NCBI RefSeq assembly: GCF_040675875.1
Contig: NZ_JBEGII010000001.1
Coordinates: forward strand, 3,038,001 to 3,102,000
Length of the DNA stretch: 64,000 bases
Reading direction: 5' to 3'
Origin: Microbacterium sp. LWO12-1.2
GTDB taxonomy: Bacteria > Actinomycetota > Actinomycetes > Actinomycetales > Microbacteriaceae
This document shows positions 52,540 to 61,828 of this stretch, one piece after another. The translations under genes were made by a program, and so were the position numbers. Every line of letters starts with the position of its first letter. The stretch's first letter is position 1. The notes under the pieces are model-generated. The model had not been told where the DNA came from. It saw nothing but the letters and a program-made list of their open reading frames with translations, and searched no databases.

Positions 52540-53853
52540 TCATCTCGCGGTAAGCGTGTGCAGCAGCCACCAGGTGATCGGCTTGTTCACGTCGCCGTGG
52601 CCGCCGATGGCTTTCTCCCCGTCGACCACGCCTCCCCCGTCGACCGCCACGATCCCGCCGTCGAGCTCATACCGTTCCCCTGCGGCGAGCGCGGGCCTCG
52701 TGGCGAACGCGACCCCCTTCGGCCCGTAGCCGCCGAGCGCACCGTAGGTGTCGGTATCGCCGATGGCCGCCGCGTTGAACTCACCCAGGTTGTCGCCGCG
52801 GACGAAGAGGTGGAACACCTCGTGCAGGGGAAAGTCGTGGCGTGAGAAGGTGTGCATGATCGGACGCTCGACCCGCTCCGGCACGTTCGCGTATCCCCCC
52901 TTCCGGCCGGTCTCGGCCACCTTCTTCGCGAAGCACCAGCGGTTCACGGCGGGCTGCAGCAGGAGAAGCGAATGCACGGATCTGCTGAGCTTCGTCCGAG
53001 CGATCGCGGAGAGCAGCACCCGGGCGCCGTAGGAATGGCCGATGAGGTGCAACCGCGCCGTGCTCTCGAGCAGGTCGGCCAGCACAGGCCCGACGCCGTG
53101 TCTGCCGACCAGGCCGGCGCGGGACTTGATCTTCCACACGCTCGCCAAGCGGAGGATCGTGCGTGGGTCGAAGCCACCCCCGGCGATCACGAATCGCTCC
53201 CCATCGCTGTCGGGTGCGTTCTCGTCGATGACCCCGGCGATGCCGTCATCGTCATACGGTTCGACGTTGCCGTCGAGCGCTGCCCACGCCATCAGGATCT
53301 GATTCAGATCGGGCGGTCCCATCGATGTCTCGTCCCGATCCTTCCAGAGACCGGACACGAGACCCGCCGCCTGACGAGCCTCGCTCTCATCGAGCAGCTC
53401 GACACCGTCGAGGAGCTCCGTCAGCGCGGCGCGGTTCTCGGCAGGGAGCGAGTCGCCGACCTCGTCGAGGAGTACCTCGATACTCCCCTCAGCCATATCG
53501 TCGGCCCCCTCGGTCGCCGCGATCACGGGCCCTTCCTCAGACTGCTTCACGAACCATGTCGATGGCCAGATGATGCCGATCAGCACGGGGCGGTAGTCAT
53601 CGGGCACCGGGATCCCGAGCTCCTCGCGCTGAGCGATGTAGCCCTGGATGAACTTCGTGTACTCCCTCTTCGCATCGGCGAACACGTTGTTCCAGCCGTG
53701 CGAGAACACGTACACGTCGGTCGCACTCCGCGCGCGCTCGACAGCCATCGCCGCGGTCTGTCGACTGAGCAACGTGCCGTCCTTGCTGAACCGCAGCAGA
53801 AACAGGTCGACGTTGCTGCCATCAGGCAGCTCGATCTGGACAGGACCGATCAT
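52540..53853 (-). CDS. Alpha/beta hydrolase of the CHAT operon
   Basis: 437 aa from the ATG at 53851-53853. The upstream frame is unrelated. VYVFSHGWNN (about 47-56, oxyanion side) and the nucleophile elbow LIGHSYGARVLL with Ser274 define a lipase/esterase-like fold of DUF900 type. An insertion of about 120 acidic residues (110-230) lies between. A conserved His is likely in DNLGEF or HGDVNKPITWWLLH near the end. First gene of the operon. Possible effector acting on lipids, by analogy only. Confidence 0.78.
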   Translation of the reverse strand: MIGPVQIELPDGSNVDLFLLRFSKDGTLLSRQTAAMAVERARSATDVYVFSHGWNNVFADAKREYTKFIQGYIAQREELGIPVPDDYRPVLIGIIWPSTWFVKQSEEGPVIAATEGADDMAEGSIEVLLDEVGDSLPAENRAALTELLDGVELLDESEARQAAGLVSGLWKDRDETSMGPPDLNQILMAWAALDGNVEPYDDDGIAGVIDENAPDSDGERFVIAGGGFDPRTILRLASVWKIKSRAGLVGRHGVGPVLADLLESTARLHLIGHSYGARVLLSAIARTKLSRSVHSLLLLQPAVNRWCFAKKVAETGRKGGYANVPERVERPIMHTFSRHDFPLHEVFHLFVRGDNLGEFNAAAIGDTDTYGALGGYGPKGVAFATRPALAAGERYELDGGIVAVDGGGVVDGEKAIGGHGDVNKPITWWLLHTLTAR

Positions 53854-53996
53854 GGCAATCCCCGTTTCTGAGGCGCGTGACCCCAGCGTCACACCCCAAT
53901 GCGACAAGTGTCGACCCTCTGGGGGCCGCTGTCCAGACCATGTTTTGGGCGCACGAGAAGCAGCACGTCGACGGGCACCCGCGATGGGGGTTGACG

Positions 53997-54031
53997 TCCC
54001 CCAGGATGCCCAGTCCCCTACACCTGGGGGA
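53997..54031. promoter_or_regulatory. Inverted repeat between the CHAT operon and lacI-type gene
   Basis: TCCCCCAGG (53997-54005) and CCTGGGGGA (54023-54031) are exact inverses with a 17-base spacer. It lies in the 270-bp gap shared by two divergent operons and could bind a regulator of either one. Confidence 0.4.
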
Positions 54032-54045
54032 CCTCGGCAACCCCA

Positions 54046-54074
54046 TTGACTTCCGCTATCAAACCGGTTTACGC
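54046..54074 (+). promoter_or_regulatory. Promoter and LacI-type operator of the GH130 operon
   Basis: TTGACT (54046-54051) and TTACGC (54069-54074) are 17 bp apart. Within the spacer lies AAACCGGTTT (54061-54070), a perfect CG-centred palindrome of the LacI/GalR operator type. The repressor is the first gene of the operon, which fits autoregulation. Confidence 0.6.
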
Positions 54075-54123
54075 TCGCTGCCGTACCCCCGCTCTGAACG
54101 GGGTCTTTCCACGAGGAGGTGGC

Positions 54124-55155
54124 ATGAGCCGCACGACGATCGCCGATGTCGCTCGCGAGGCCGGCGTGACCAAGGCCACGGTCTCGCACGCGCTGAGCGG
54201 CAATCGCCCCATCTCGGAAGAGACAAGGGCGAAGGTGCTGGCTGCGGCCGCGAAGCTGAACTGGGTGCCGAGTCAGAGCGCCAGAGCCCTCGCCACCCGC
54301 CGTGCCAACGCGGTCGCCGTCGTACTCGCTCGAGATCCCGAGGTCATCGCCAACGACTCGTTCTTCCCCGCCTTCATCGCCGGGGTCGAGTCGGTGCTGT
54401 CCGAGACCGAGACCGCGCTGATCCTGCAGGTCGTGCCCGACAGGGATGCCGAGGAGCGCGCCTACCGCGCACTCACCCATGGCCGCGCCGACGGTGCCCT
54501 GCTGCTCGACCTGCGCGACGACGACTGGCGCGTGCCGTTCCTCGACGATCTCGCTCTTCCGACCGTGCTGGTCGGTGCATACGAGCAGCCCACCGCGTTC
54601 TCGTGCGTCCGCACCGATGACGCCGCGCCGGTCCGCGAGATCATCGCGCACCTGCGTGCCGCGGGCCATGAACGAATCGCCCACGTCTCCGGCCCCCTCG
54701 ACTACGTGCACTCCCGCGCACGCGCCGACGCCTACATCGACACGATCGGCGACGACACTCTGCTGCGCGAGGGCGACTTCACTGCCGCCAGCGGTCGCGC
54801 CCTCACCGAGGAGCTGCTCGCCCTCCCCCAGCGTCCGACCGCCATCGTCTACTCGAACGACACCATGGCGATCGCCGGCCTCTCGTTCGCCCGCTCGCAG
54901 GGCCTCGTCATCCCCGACGACCTCGCGATCTCCGGATTCGACGACGATCACCTGTCGGCGCATCTGTCCCCGGCGCTCACCAGCGTCTCATCCGACCCCG
55001 CGGCCCGAGGCCGCGCCGCCGCCCGCCTGCTGCGGGCAGACATCCTCGGAGCGCACCCGCGCACCGAGATCGTCGACTGCAACGTCGTGCACTTCCGCGA
55101 GAGCACGGCCGCACCGTCGGCCGCATCACCCACTGTGTCGAGGAGGACACCATGA
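54124..55155 (+). CDS. LacI-family transcriptional regulator
   Basis: 343 aa from the ATG at 54124 behind GAGGAGGT. HTH TTIADVAREAGVTKATVSHA (4-23) with the hinge PSQSARALATRRANAVAVVL, then a periplasmic-binding-protein-like sensor domain ending ISGFDDDHLSAHLSPALTSV. Its last codons overlap the binding-protein start (ATGA), so repressor and transporter are made from one transcript. Presumably senses the imported glycan. Confidence 0.92.
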   Translation: MSRTTIADVAREAGVTKATVSHALSGNRPISEETRAKVLAAAAKLNWVPSQSARALATRRANAVAVVLARDPEVIANDSFFPAFIAGVESVLSETETALILQVVPDRDAEERAYRALTHGRADGALLLDLRDDDWRVPFLDDLALPTVLVGAYEQPTAFSCVRTDDAAPVREIIAHLRAAGHERIAHVSGPLDYVHSRARADAYIDTIGDDTLLREGDFTAASGRALTEELLALPQRPTAIVYSNDTMAIAGLSFARSQGLVIPDDLAISGFDDDHLSAHLSPALTSVSSDPAARGRAAARLLRADILGAHPRTEIVDCNVVHFRESTAAPSAASPTVSRRTP

Positions 55156-56423
55156 AGAAGATCCGTGCAGCCGCGCTCATCGGCGCCGTCGCGCTCGTCG
55201 CCACCGGATGCTCCGCCGGAGGCGGTGGAGAAGGTGACACCGGTGCCGCCGAAGGCACCGGCCCCATCAACGTCTGGCTCTCCAACAACGAGCAGGAGGT
55301 CGCCTGGGGCACCGCCGTCGTCGAGGCGTGGAACGCCGAGCACCCCGACGAGAAGGTGACCGCGCAGGAGATCCCCGCCGGCTCCTCATCGGAGGAGGCC
55401 ATCACCGCCGCCATCACCGCCGGCACCGCACCGTGCCTGGTCTACAACGTGGCTCCGGCCGCCGTCTCCGGCTGGGTCAAGCAGGGCGGGCTCGTCGACC
55501 TCAGCACCTTCGAGGGCGGCAGCGACTACATCACCGAACGCAGCGGCTCGGTCGACGCCTACGCGACAGACAAGAGCTTCTACCAGCTGCCGTGGAAGTC
55601 GAACCCCGTCATGGTCATGTACAACAAGGCCCTGTTCGAGGCGGCGGGCATCGACCCCGAAGACCCGCAGATGAACACCTACGACGCGTTCCTCGAGGGC
55701 TCCCGCGCCATCGTCGAGTCCGGCGTGCAGAGCGCGATCTGGCCGGCACCGACCAGCGAGTTCTACCAGCCCTGGTTCGACTTCTACCCGCTCTACCTGG
55801 CCGAGACCGACGGCACCATGCTCGTGGAAGATGGAAAGTCGACGTTCGACTCGGATGCCGGCCGCGAGGTCGCCGAGTTCTGGAAGACGTTCTACGACGA
55901 GAAGCTCGCGCCGAACGAAGCATCGACGGACGACGCGATGTCGGCCGGCACCACTGCCATGCAGCTCGCCGGCCCCTGGGCGATCCCGTCGTACGCCGAC
56001 ACGGTCGACGTCGGCTTCATGCCGGTGCCGACGAGTGACGGCCGCGAGAACCCGATCACGTTCGCGGACTCCAAGAGCGTCTCGATGTTCACGGCCTGCG
56101 AGAACCAGGCCACGGCGTGGGAGTTCCTGCAGTTCTCGACGAGCGTCGAGAGCGACGGCGAACTGCTCGAGCAGACCGGACAGATGCCGATGCGCACCGA
56201 CCTGACCGAGACCTACGGCGACTACTTCGACGCGAACCCGAACTACGTCGCGTTCGCGGAGCAGGCCGAGGCGACCGCCGATGTGCCCAGCATCCCCAAC
56301 TCGGTCGAAGCCTGGCAGGCCTTCCGCGACGAGTACTCCGCCGCGGTGATCTTCGGCAAGAACTCGATCGACGACTTCCTCGCGAACGCGGCGGAGAAGA
56401 TCGACAAGCTCGTCGCCGAGTGA
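55152..56423 (+). CDS. Sugar ABC transporter substrate-binding lipoprotein
   Basis: 423 aa. Lipobox VATGC (Cys about 20), then a Gly-rich linker. Family-1 solute-binding protein: YQLPWKSNPVMVMYNKALFE near residue 145 and TTAMQLAGPWAIPSYAD near 270. Second gene of the LacI-controlled operon. Ligand inferred as a beta-mannoside-type oligosaccharide because GH130 is encoded downstream. Confidence 0.9.
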   Translation: MKKIRAAALIGAVALVATGCSAGGGGEGDTGAAEGTGPINVWLSNNEQEVAWGTAVVEAWNAEHPDEKVTAQEIPAGSSSEEAITAAITAGTAPCLVYNVAPAAVSGWVKQGGLVDLSTFEGGSDYITERSGSVDAYATDKSFYQLPWKSNPVMVMYNKALFEAAGIDPEDPQMNTYDAFLEGSRAIVESGVQSAIWPAPTSEFYQPWFDFYPLYLAETDGTMLVEDGKSTFDSDAGREVAEFWKTFYDEKLAPNEASTDDAMSAGTTAMQLAGPWAIPSYADTVDVGFMPVPTSDGRENPITFADSKSVSMFTACENQATAWEFLQFSTSVESDGELLEQTGQMPMRTDLTETYGDYFDANPNYVAFAEQAEATADVPSIPNSVEAWQAFRDEYSAAVIFGKNSIDDFLANAAEKIDKLVAE

Positions 56424-56427
56424 CGCC

Positions 56428-57324
56428 GTGACCGACAACCGGCGGTTGCGCACCCGATGGCTGGGTGCGCAACCGATCGGCGGCCTCTTCACGCTGCCGT
56501 ACTTCGTGTTCGTGATCGCGATCTTCGCCTACCCGCTCGCGTTCGCGGTCTACATCGCCTTCCACGACTACTTCTTCACGGCACCCAACGTCGAGGTCGA
56601 CCGCCCATTCGTGGGCTTCGACAACTTCGTCACGGTGCTCACGGACCCGCGGGTGCTGGACGCGTTCCGCAACACCCTCGTGTTCCTCGTGATCAACGTG
56701 CCGCTCACCGCGGTGCTGTCTCTCGTGCTCGCCGCCGCGCTGAACACCGGCATCCGCTGGGTCGCCGCGTACCGCGTGGCGTTCTACGTGCCGTACCTGA
56801 CTGCGAGCGTCTCGCTCGTGGGCGTGTGGATGCTGCTGTTCTCGGGCAACGGCCTGATCAACACCGTTCTCGGTCCACTGGCTCCCGACCCCTCGTGGCT
56901 CGTGAACAGCGGACTGGCGATGCCGATGATCGCGCTGTACGTGACCTGGAAGCAGCTGGGGTTCTACATCCTGCTGTACCTGGCCGCGCTGCAGAACGTG
57001 CCCAAGGAGCTCTACGAGTCGGCCGAGACCGACGGCGCAGGCGCCCTCAAGCGCTTCCTGCACGTCACCATCCCCGGGGTGCGCAACGCGACCACGCTCG
57101 TGCTGATCCTCTCGATCATCACCGGAGCCAATCTCTTCACCGAGCCGTACCTGCTCACCAACGGCGGCGGCCCCGATGGCGCCTCCTCCACCCCGGTGCT
57201 GCTCATCTACCAGCTGGGCATCCAGCAGCAGAACCCCGACACGGCCGCGGCGATCGGCATGATCCTCGTGATCCTGGTCGGGATGCTGTCGCTGGCCGCC
57301 AACCGCGCAACCAGGGAGCGATGA
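56428..57324 (+). CDS. Sugar ABC transporter permease (MalF type)
   Basis: 298 aa, GTG start 4 bp after the binding-protein stop. Six helices. The EAA loop is PKELYESAETDGAGALKRFL (about 192-211), and LLTNGGPDGASSTPVL-like text precedes the last helix. No ATPase gene is present, so it should share a general ATPase. Confidence 0.9.
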   Translation: MTDNRRLRTRWLGAQPIGGLFTLPYFVFVIAIFAYPLAFAVYIAFHDYFFTAPNVEVDRPFVGFDNFVTVLTDPRVLDAFRNTLVFLVINVPLTAVLSLVLAAALNTGIRWVAAYRVAFYVPYLTASVSLVGVWMLLFSGNGLINTVLGPLAPDPSWLVNSGLAMPMIALYVTWKQLGFYILLYLAALQNVPKELYESAETDGAGALKRFLHVTIPGVRNATTLVLILSIITGANLFTEPYLLTNGGGPDGASSTPVLLIYQLGIQQQNPDTAAAIGMILVILVGMLSLAANRATRER

Positions 57325-58163
57325 TGAAACGCCGACGTTCACTGCCCCGCATCCTGAGCATCATCCTGCTCACGGTCGCGGCGATCGGGTTCGCCTTCCC
57401 GTTCTACTTCATGCTGGTCGGAGCGTTCCAGGAGAACCCGACGAACTCGCCGAGCGAACTGCTGCCCACCGGCGGCTGGACGGTCGACAACTTCATCGCG
57501 ATCGATTCGCGCATCGACCTGATGGGCTCGCTGCTCAACTCGCTGATCTTCACGGCGGGCGTCCTGCTGGGCACGGTCGTGTTCGGACTGCTGGCCGGCT
57601 ATGCGATCGCCCGCCTCGACTTCCGCGGACGCGGCGTGGTGTGGGTGCTCATGCTGCTCGTGCAGATGGTGCCGTTCCAGCTGCTGATGATCCCGCTCTA
57701 CGTGCAGATCACCCGCAACTACGGCCTGGGCGACTCGTACATGGGCATGATCCTGCCGTTCCTGATCAACACGACGGCGGTGTTCATCTTCGTGCAGTTC
57801 TTCAAGGCCCTGCCCGTGGAGATCTTCGAGGCCGCCCGCATCGACGGGGCGGGCGAGATCCGTCTGCTCACCTCGGTGGCCATCCCGCTGATCCGTCCCG
57901 TGCTGGTGACGGTGGTGCTGGTCACCTTCATCGGCCCCTGGAACGAGTTCCTGTGGCCGTTCCTGATCACGAAGGATGCGACGCTGCAACCGCTCGCCGT
58001 CTCCCTCGCGAACTACATCTCCAACGTCGCGCAGTCCACCGCGAACCCCAACGGGGCGATCCTCGCGGGTGCCACAGCGCTCGCGTTCCCCGTCGTCATC
58101 CTGTTCGTCGTCTTCCAGCGCTTCTTCACCGCCACCGACCTCGGCGCGGCCGTCAAAGGCTGA
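57324..58163 (+). CDS. Sugar ABC transporter permease (MalG type)
   Basis: 279 aa from the second of two adjacent ATG codons, which is better spaced from GGGAG. The first at 57321 overlaps the upstream stop (ATGA). Six helices. The EAA loop is PVEIFEAARIDGAGEIRLLT (about 168-187). The C-terminus DLGAAVKG is the CUT1 ending. Confidence 0.9.
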   Translation: MKRRRSLPRILSIILLTVAAIGFAFPFYFMLVGAFQENPTNSPSELLPTGGWTVDNFIAIDSRIDLMGSLLNSLIFTAGVLLGTVVFGLLAGYAIARLDFRGRGVVWVLMLLVQMVPFQLLMIPLYVQITRNYGLGDSYMGMILPFLINTTAVFIFVQFFKALPVEIFEAARIDGAGEIRLLTSVAIPLIRPVLVTVVLVTFIGPWNEFLWPFLITKDATLQPLAVSLANYISNVAQSTANPNGAILAGATALAFPVVILFVVFQRFFTATDLGAAVKG

Positions 58164-58193
58164 TCGCACACCGTCTAGCCAGAAAGGGCATCC

Positions 58194-59183
58194 ATGTTCA
58201 CCGGAGCATCCTTCCCCCTCGGACCGTTCACGCCCCACGAGGGCAACCCGATCCTGCGCCCCCGTGGCGCGAGCTGGGAGTCCGCGAACCTCTACAACCC
58301 CGCCGCGATCGTCGACGGCGACGAGGTCGTGCTCCTCTTCCGCGCCCACGCGGAGGACATCATCTCGCACATCGGCATCGCCCGATCGCGGGACGGCGTC
58401 ACCTTCACCCGCGAGGATGCACCGATCCTCTCCCCCTCGGAGGACTACGAGCGGTTCGGCTGCGAAGACCCGCGCATCGCCCTGATCGACGGCACCTACT
58501 ACCTCACCTACACGGGCTGGGACCGCCGCAGCGCACAGCTGTGCCTGGCCACCTCGACCGACCTGCGCACCTGGACCAAGCACGGTCCGCTGTTCGACGA
58601 CTTCGACACGTTCAAGACCATGGATCCGCGCGGGTTCAACTGGTCGAAGGCCGGGGTCATCGTGCCGCAGCAGATGCACGGCAAATGGTGGATGTACTTC
58701 GGAGAGGGCGCGATCTACTGGGCCACCAGCGACGACCTCATCCACTGGACGCCGGGCACCCCCGACACCGAGCCGATGTACACACCGACGCAGGGCACCT
58801 GGGACGAGGCCCTGGTCGAGATCGGCACCTCACCCGTCGTGACCGACAACGGGCTCCTGCTCTTCCTCACCAACGGCGCCACCCGCGTGGTGCACGACGA
58901 CGGCACCGTAGACGTCGACTACCGCTGCGGACAGATCGCGATCGATCCGGATGAGCCCACCAGGGTGATCGCCCGGATGCAGGAGCCGTGGCTGCGCCCG
59001 CAGAGCTTCGAGGACATGCACGGTCTGGTCTCCAACGTGACCTTCGTGGAGGGTCTCGTGAAGTTCCAGGACAAGTGGTTCGCGTACTACGGGCAGTCCG
59101 ACACGACCCTGGCCGTCGCCATCCACGATCCGGCCGAGCCGTGGGGTCGCGCGCTGCGCGAGTCCGGTTCCTCCGGCGACTGA
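58194..59183 (+). CDS. GH130-type mannoside phosphorylase or glycosidase
   Basis: 329 aa, five-bladed propeller family GH130/GH43. NLYNPAAIVDGDEVVLLFRA (about 32-51), the catalytic-region FGCEDPRIA (about 88-96) and the late KWFAYYGQSD (about 300-309) are characteristic of GH130. No signal peptide, so it acts on imported sugar in the cytosol, typically phosphorolysis of beta-1,4- or beta-1,2-mannosides. Exact linkage cannot be read. Confidence 0.85.
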   Translation: MFTGASFPLGPFTPHEGNPILRPRGASWESANLYNPAAIVDGDEVVLLFRAHAEDIISHIGIARSRDGVTFTREDAPILSPSEDYERFGCEDPRIALIDGTYYLTYTGWDRRSAQLCLATSTDLRTWTKHGPLFDDFDTFKTMDPRGFNWSKAGVIVPQQMHGKWWMYFGEGAIYWATSDDLIHWTPGTPDTEPMYTPTQGTWDEALVEIGTSPVVTDNGLLLFLTNGATRVVHDDGTVDVDYRCGQIAIDPDEPTRVIARMQEPWLRPQSFEDMHGLVSNVTFVEGLVKFQDKWFAYYGQSDTTLAVAIHDPAEPWGRALRESGSSGD

Positions 59184-59192
59184 CCCCGGCCC

Positions 59193-59274
59193 GACGGATC
59201 ACGGAGGCTTGGACGGTTCGCGGAGGAATCACCGTGCTCTCCTCCGTGATCCGTCATCCGTTCCGCGATCCGTC
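59193..59274. repeat. 82-bp four-arm palindromic element, family A, copy 2
   Basis: Same 14-5-14-16-14-5-14 spacing as 6345-6426. It starts 10 bp after the GH130 stop and lies before the secreted-protein gene on the same strand, so it may separate or weaken transcription into that gene. Confidence 0.85.
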
Positions 59275-59343
59275 GCGTCGACACCCACCCACCCCACCCC
59301 CACATCCACCTCTGATCCACCGACCGCACGAAGAAGTGACGAC

Positions 59344-61383
59344 ATGGACACCTCACGACGCTCATTCCTGACCATCGCGGCGACGGCATCCGCCCTCGCC
59401 CTCCTCCCCGTCGACGCCGCCGTCGGCGCGACGACCGCCGCCCCCGGCGTGCCCGGTGCACTGCCTCTCGAGGCATCCCGGCGCGCTCGTCTGACGAACC
59501 TCGCGCACCTGCGCTTCCTCCTGACGGAGGTGCCCGTCGCGCCGAGCGACACGCACACGACGTTCGGCATCGACACCCGGCCGACCGTGCGCGCACCCTG
59601 GACCTACGCAGACACGGATGGGGCCGGCGGCTTCCGTCCCGTCGGCGGCGGCACCCGCGATGCGGTGACCGGGTACTGGACCCAGGGCGCCTACAACGCC
59701 GATGACATCGCCCGTGCGGCGATCGTGTTCCTGCGCGACTGGAAGGCGAGCGGCGAGACGCAGAGCCGCGATGAGGCGCGCGACGTGCTGCGTTCGCTCG
59801 CGTTCCTGCAGACCACGACCGGTCCGAACGCCGGACGCGTCGTCCTGTGGCAGCAGGAAGACGGCACCCTGAACCCGAGCGCGATCCCCGTCGAGCTGCC
59901 CGACCCCTCCGACTCCGCCGAGTCGTACTGGCTCGCCCGCAGCGTGTGGGCGTTCGGCGAAGGGTATGCCGCATTCCGGCGCGAGGATGCCGAGTTCGCG
60001 AAGTTCCTGCTCACCCGCCTGCACCTGTGCCTCGACGCCCTCGGCAAGGAATCGCTCTCGCGAGCGGGTCAGTGGGTGCGCAGCGACGGCCGGAAGCTCC
60101 CCGCCTGGCTGATCGCCGGAGGAGCGGATGCCACGGCTGAGGCCATGCTCGGCCTGGCCGCTGCGGCAGAAGCCGGTGACTCCCGCAGTCGTGGTGCGCT
60201 GCAGACCTACGGCGAGGGTGTGGCCGCGATGGCCACGGATCCTTCGAAGGGCTGGCCGTTCGGCGCCGTGCTGCCGTGGACCGGTTCGCTCGGCTTCTGG
60301 CACGCATGGGGCGCAGCCGCGCCGGAGGCCCTCGCCCGCGCCGGCTCGCTGCTGCGCCGCCGCGACTGGACCGCCTCCGCGATCGCCGATGCCGGACGCT
60401 TCACGCCGCAGGTGCTCGCCTCTGGTGGTCCGCACAACGCGTGGGCTCCGCTGCCTGCCGAGGCGCAGATCGCCTACGGCGCGCACGGCCGCGTGGCCGG
60501 AGCACTGCAGGCCGCCGCCGTGGGTGGCGAAGGTCTGCGCGCGCTGGCGGGTCTCGCCGCCGGCTGGTTCTTCGGCGCGAACACCGCGGGCGTCCCCGTG
60601 TACGACCCGGCGACCGGCGTCACCTTCGACGGCGTCGAGACCGACGGACGCGTGAACCGGAACTCCGGCGCGGAGTCCACGATCCACGGACTCCTCACGA
60701 TGCTGCTGCTCGACGCCCACCGCGACGTCGCCGACATCGCGACCTCGATCACCGGACTCCAGTCGTTCTCGGGACTGCGGGTGATCGATGCCGAGACCGC
60801 GCGCCGATCGACCGGTGCCGTGGTCGAGACCCCGGCGGGTGGCGCCTGGACCGGCGAGGGCAACCTCTCCGGCGGCGCATACGTGCGTCTGGCGAAGGGC
60901 GAGTGGGTCGAGTTCGACGTCACCGAAGCCGGTGGCATTCTGCACGGACTCATCTGGCGTCAGGCCGCGGATGCCGGAGACGCGGTGTGGGAAGTGTTCC
61001 GCGGCCGCCGCAAGGTCTGGAGCACGAAGACCCCGGCCGGCGGCACGGGCGATCGAGGATTGACCGAGGCTGACGGGATGCTGGCGCCCCAGTTGCTCGG
61101 CGGCGACCTGCCGGATTCCGCGGTGACCGTGCGCTGCACGAGCCGGGGCGACGTGCGGCTCGATGCACTCGTCATCCAGCCCCGCATCGTGAACGCGGTG
61201 TACACGACCACGGCGGGAACGGCGGTGCTCTATGCCAACGGCACGCGAGCCGAACAGCGGGTTCCGGCACTCGGCCGCGGGAACGGTCGGGCCTACGACG
61301 CCGACGGTTCCCCGCGGGGCCAGGCCGTGCAGGGCGGCAAGGTGCGGGTGCGCGGAACGGGCTTCACGATCACCCGGGGCTGA
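59344..61383 (+). CDS. Tat-exported six-hairpin glycoside-hydrolase-like protein
   Basis: 679 aa from the ATG at 59344. Twin-arginine signal SRRSFLTIAATASALALLPV, cleavage about residue 29. Residues 45-500 are helical repeats of (alpha/alpha)6 type (YNADDIARAAIVFLRDWKAS, then SYWLARSVWAFGEGYAAFRR). From about 500 on the protein is beta-rich (WVEFDVTEAGGILHGLIWRQ) and resembles a carbohydrate-binding module. Family not recognised with certainty. As neighbour of a GH130/ABC operon it probably releases oligosaccharides outside the cell. A family A element separates it from GH130. Confidence 0.7.
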   Translation: MDTSRRSFLTIAATASALALLPVDAAVGATTAAPGVPGALPLEASRRARLTNLAHLRFLLTEVPVAPSDTHTTFGIDTRPTVRAPWTYADTDGAGGFRPVGGGTRDAVTGYWTQGAYNADDIARAAIVFLRDWKASGETQSRDEARDVLRSLAFLQTTTGPNAGRVVLWQQEDGTLNPSAIPVELPDPSDSAESYWLARSVWAFGEGYAAFRREDAEFAKFLLTRLHLCLDALGKESLSRAGQWVRSDGRKLPAWLIAGGADATAEAMLGLAAAAEAGDSRSRGALQTYGEGVAAMATDPSKGWPFGAVLPWTGSLGFWHAWGAAAPEALARAGSLLRRRDWTASAIADAGRFTPQVLASGGPHNAWAPLPAEAQIAYGAHGRVAGALQAAAVGGEGLRALAGLAAGWFFGANTAGVPVYDPATGVTFDGVETDGRVNRNSGAESTIHGLLTMLLLDAHRDVADIATSITGLQSFSGLRVIDAETARRSTGAVVETPAGGAWTGEGNLSGGAYVRLAKGEWVEFDVTEAGGILHGLIWRQAADAGDAVWEVFRGRRKVWSTKTPAGGTGDRGLTEADGMLAPQLLGGDLPDSAVTVRCTSRGDVRLDALVIQPRIVNAVYTTTAGTAVLYANGTRAEQRVPALGRGNGRAYDADGSPRGQAVQGGKVRVRGTGFTITRG

Positions 61384-61403
61384 GGCCGGTCACGACGACG
61401 GGC

Positions 61404-61769
61404 TCACGGCGCGATCACCAGGTCGTCGATGAGCCCGTCGCGCAGCGTGAAGCGGTACCGGAGTTCGACGATGCCCCCGGGGAAGTCTCCCTCCAAGCGG
61501 GCGACGACGACCCATCGGTCGGCACCCTCGTGACGCTGCCCGATGAAGGTCGTCGTGTAGGTGAACTCCGATGCGACGGTGGTGAGCCATGCGCGGATGG
61601 CGTCACTTCCCCGATAGTCGATGCCGTCGTCACGGACGTGCGCCTCGGAGCCGAAGACCTCGATCGCGGACGCACGCCGGAGGCGATCGTCCTGTGCGCT
61701 CAGATAGCCGGCGATGGCCGACGGGAGCTCGGCGAGCTGGAACGGGCTGAGGTCGTGGGATTCGGTCAT
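61404..61769 (-). CDS. SnoaL/NTF2-like protein
   Basis: 121 aa. NTF2 fold pattern: helical N-terminus, FGSEAHVRDDGIDYRGSDAI (about 39-58), then paired strands VVVARLEGDFPGG and LRYRFTLRDGLIDDL. These are small polyketide-cyclase-like or binding proteins. It follows the SDR gene in a merR-SDR-NTF2 arrangement and is likely co-regulated. Confidence 0.82.
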   Translation of the reverse strand: MTESHDLSPFQLAELPSAIAGYLSAQDDRLRRASAIEVFGSEAHVRDDGIDYRGSDAIRAWLTTVASEFTYTTTFIGQRHEGADRWVVVARLEGDFPGGIVELRYRFTLRDGLIDDLVIAP

Positions 61770-61828
61770 GGTGTTCTCCTTCTTCTGGGTGATGGTTCGG
61801 CTGGGGAGGATGGTTCGGATGAGTCGGT

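Noticed and set aside
53854..54963. Long N-terminal extension of the alpha/beta hydrolase frame
   Set aside because: It runs antisense to the LacI gene and shows no hydrolase features.
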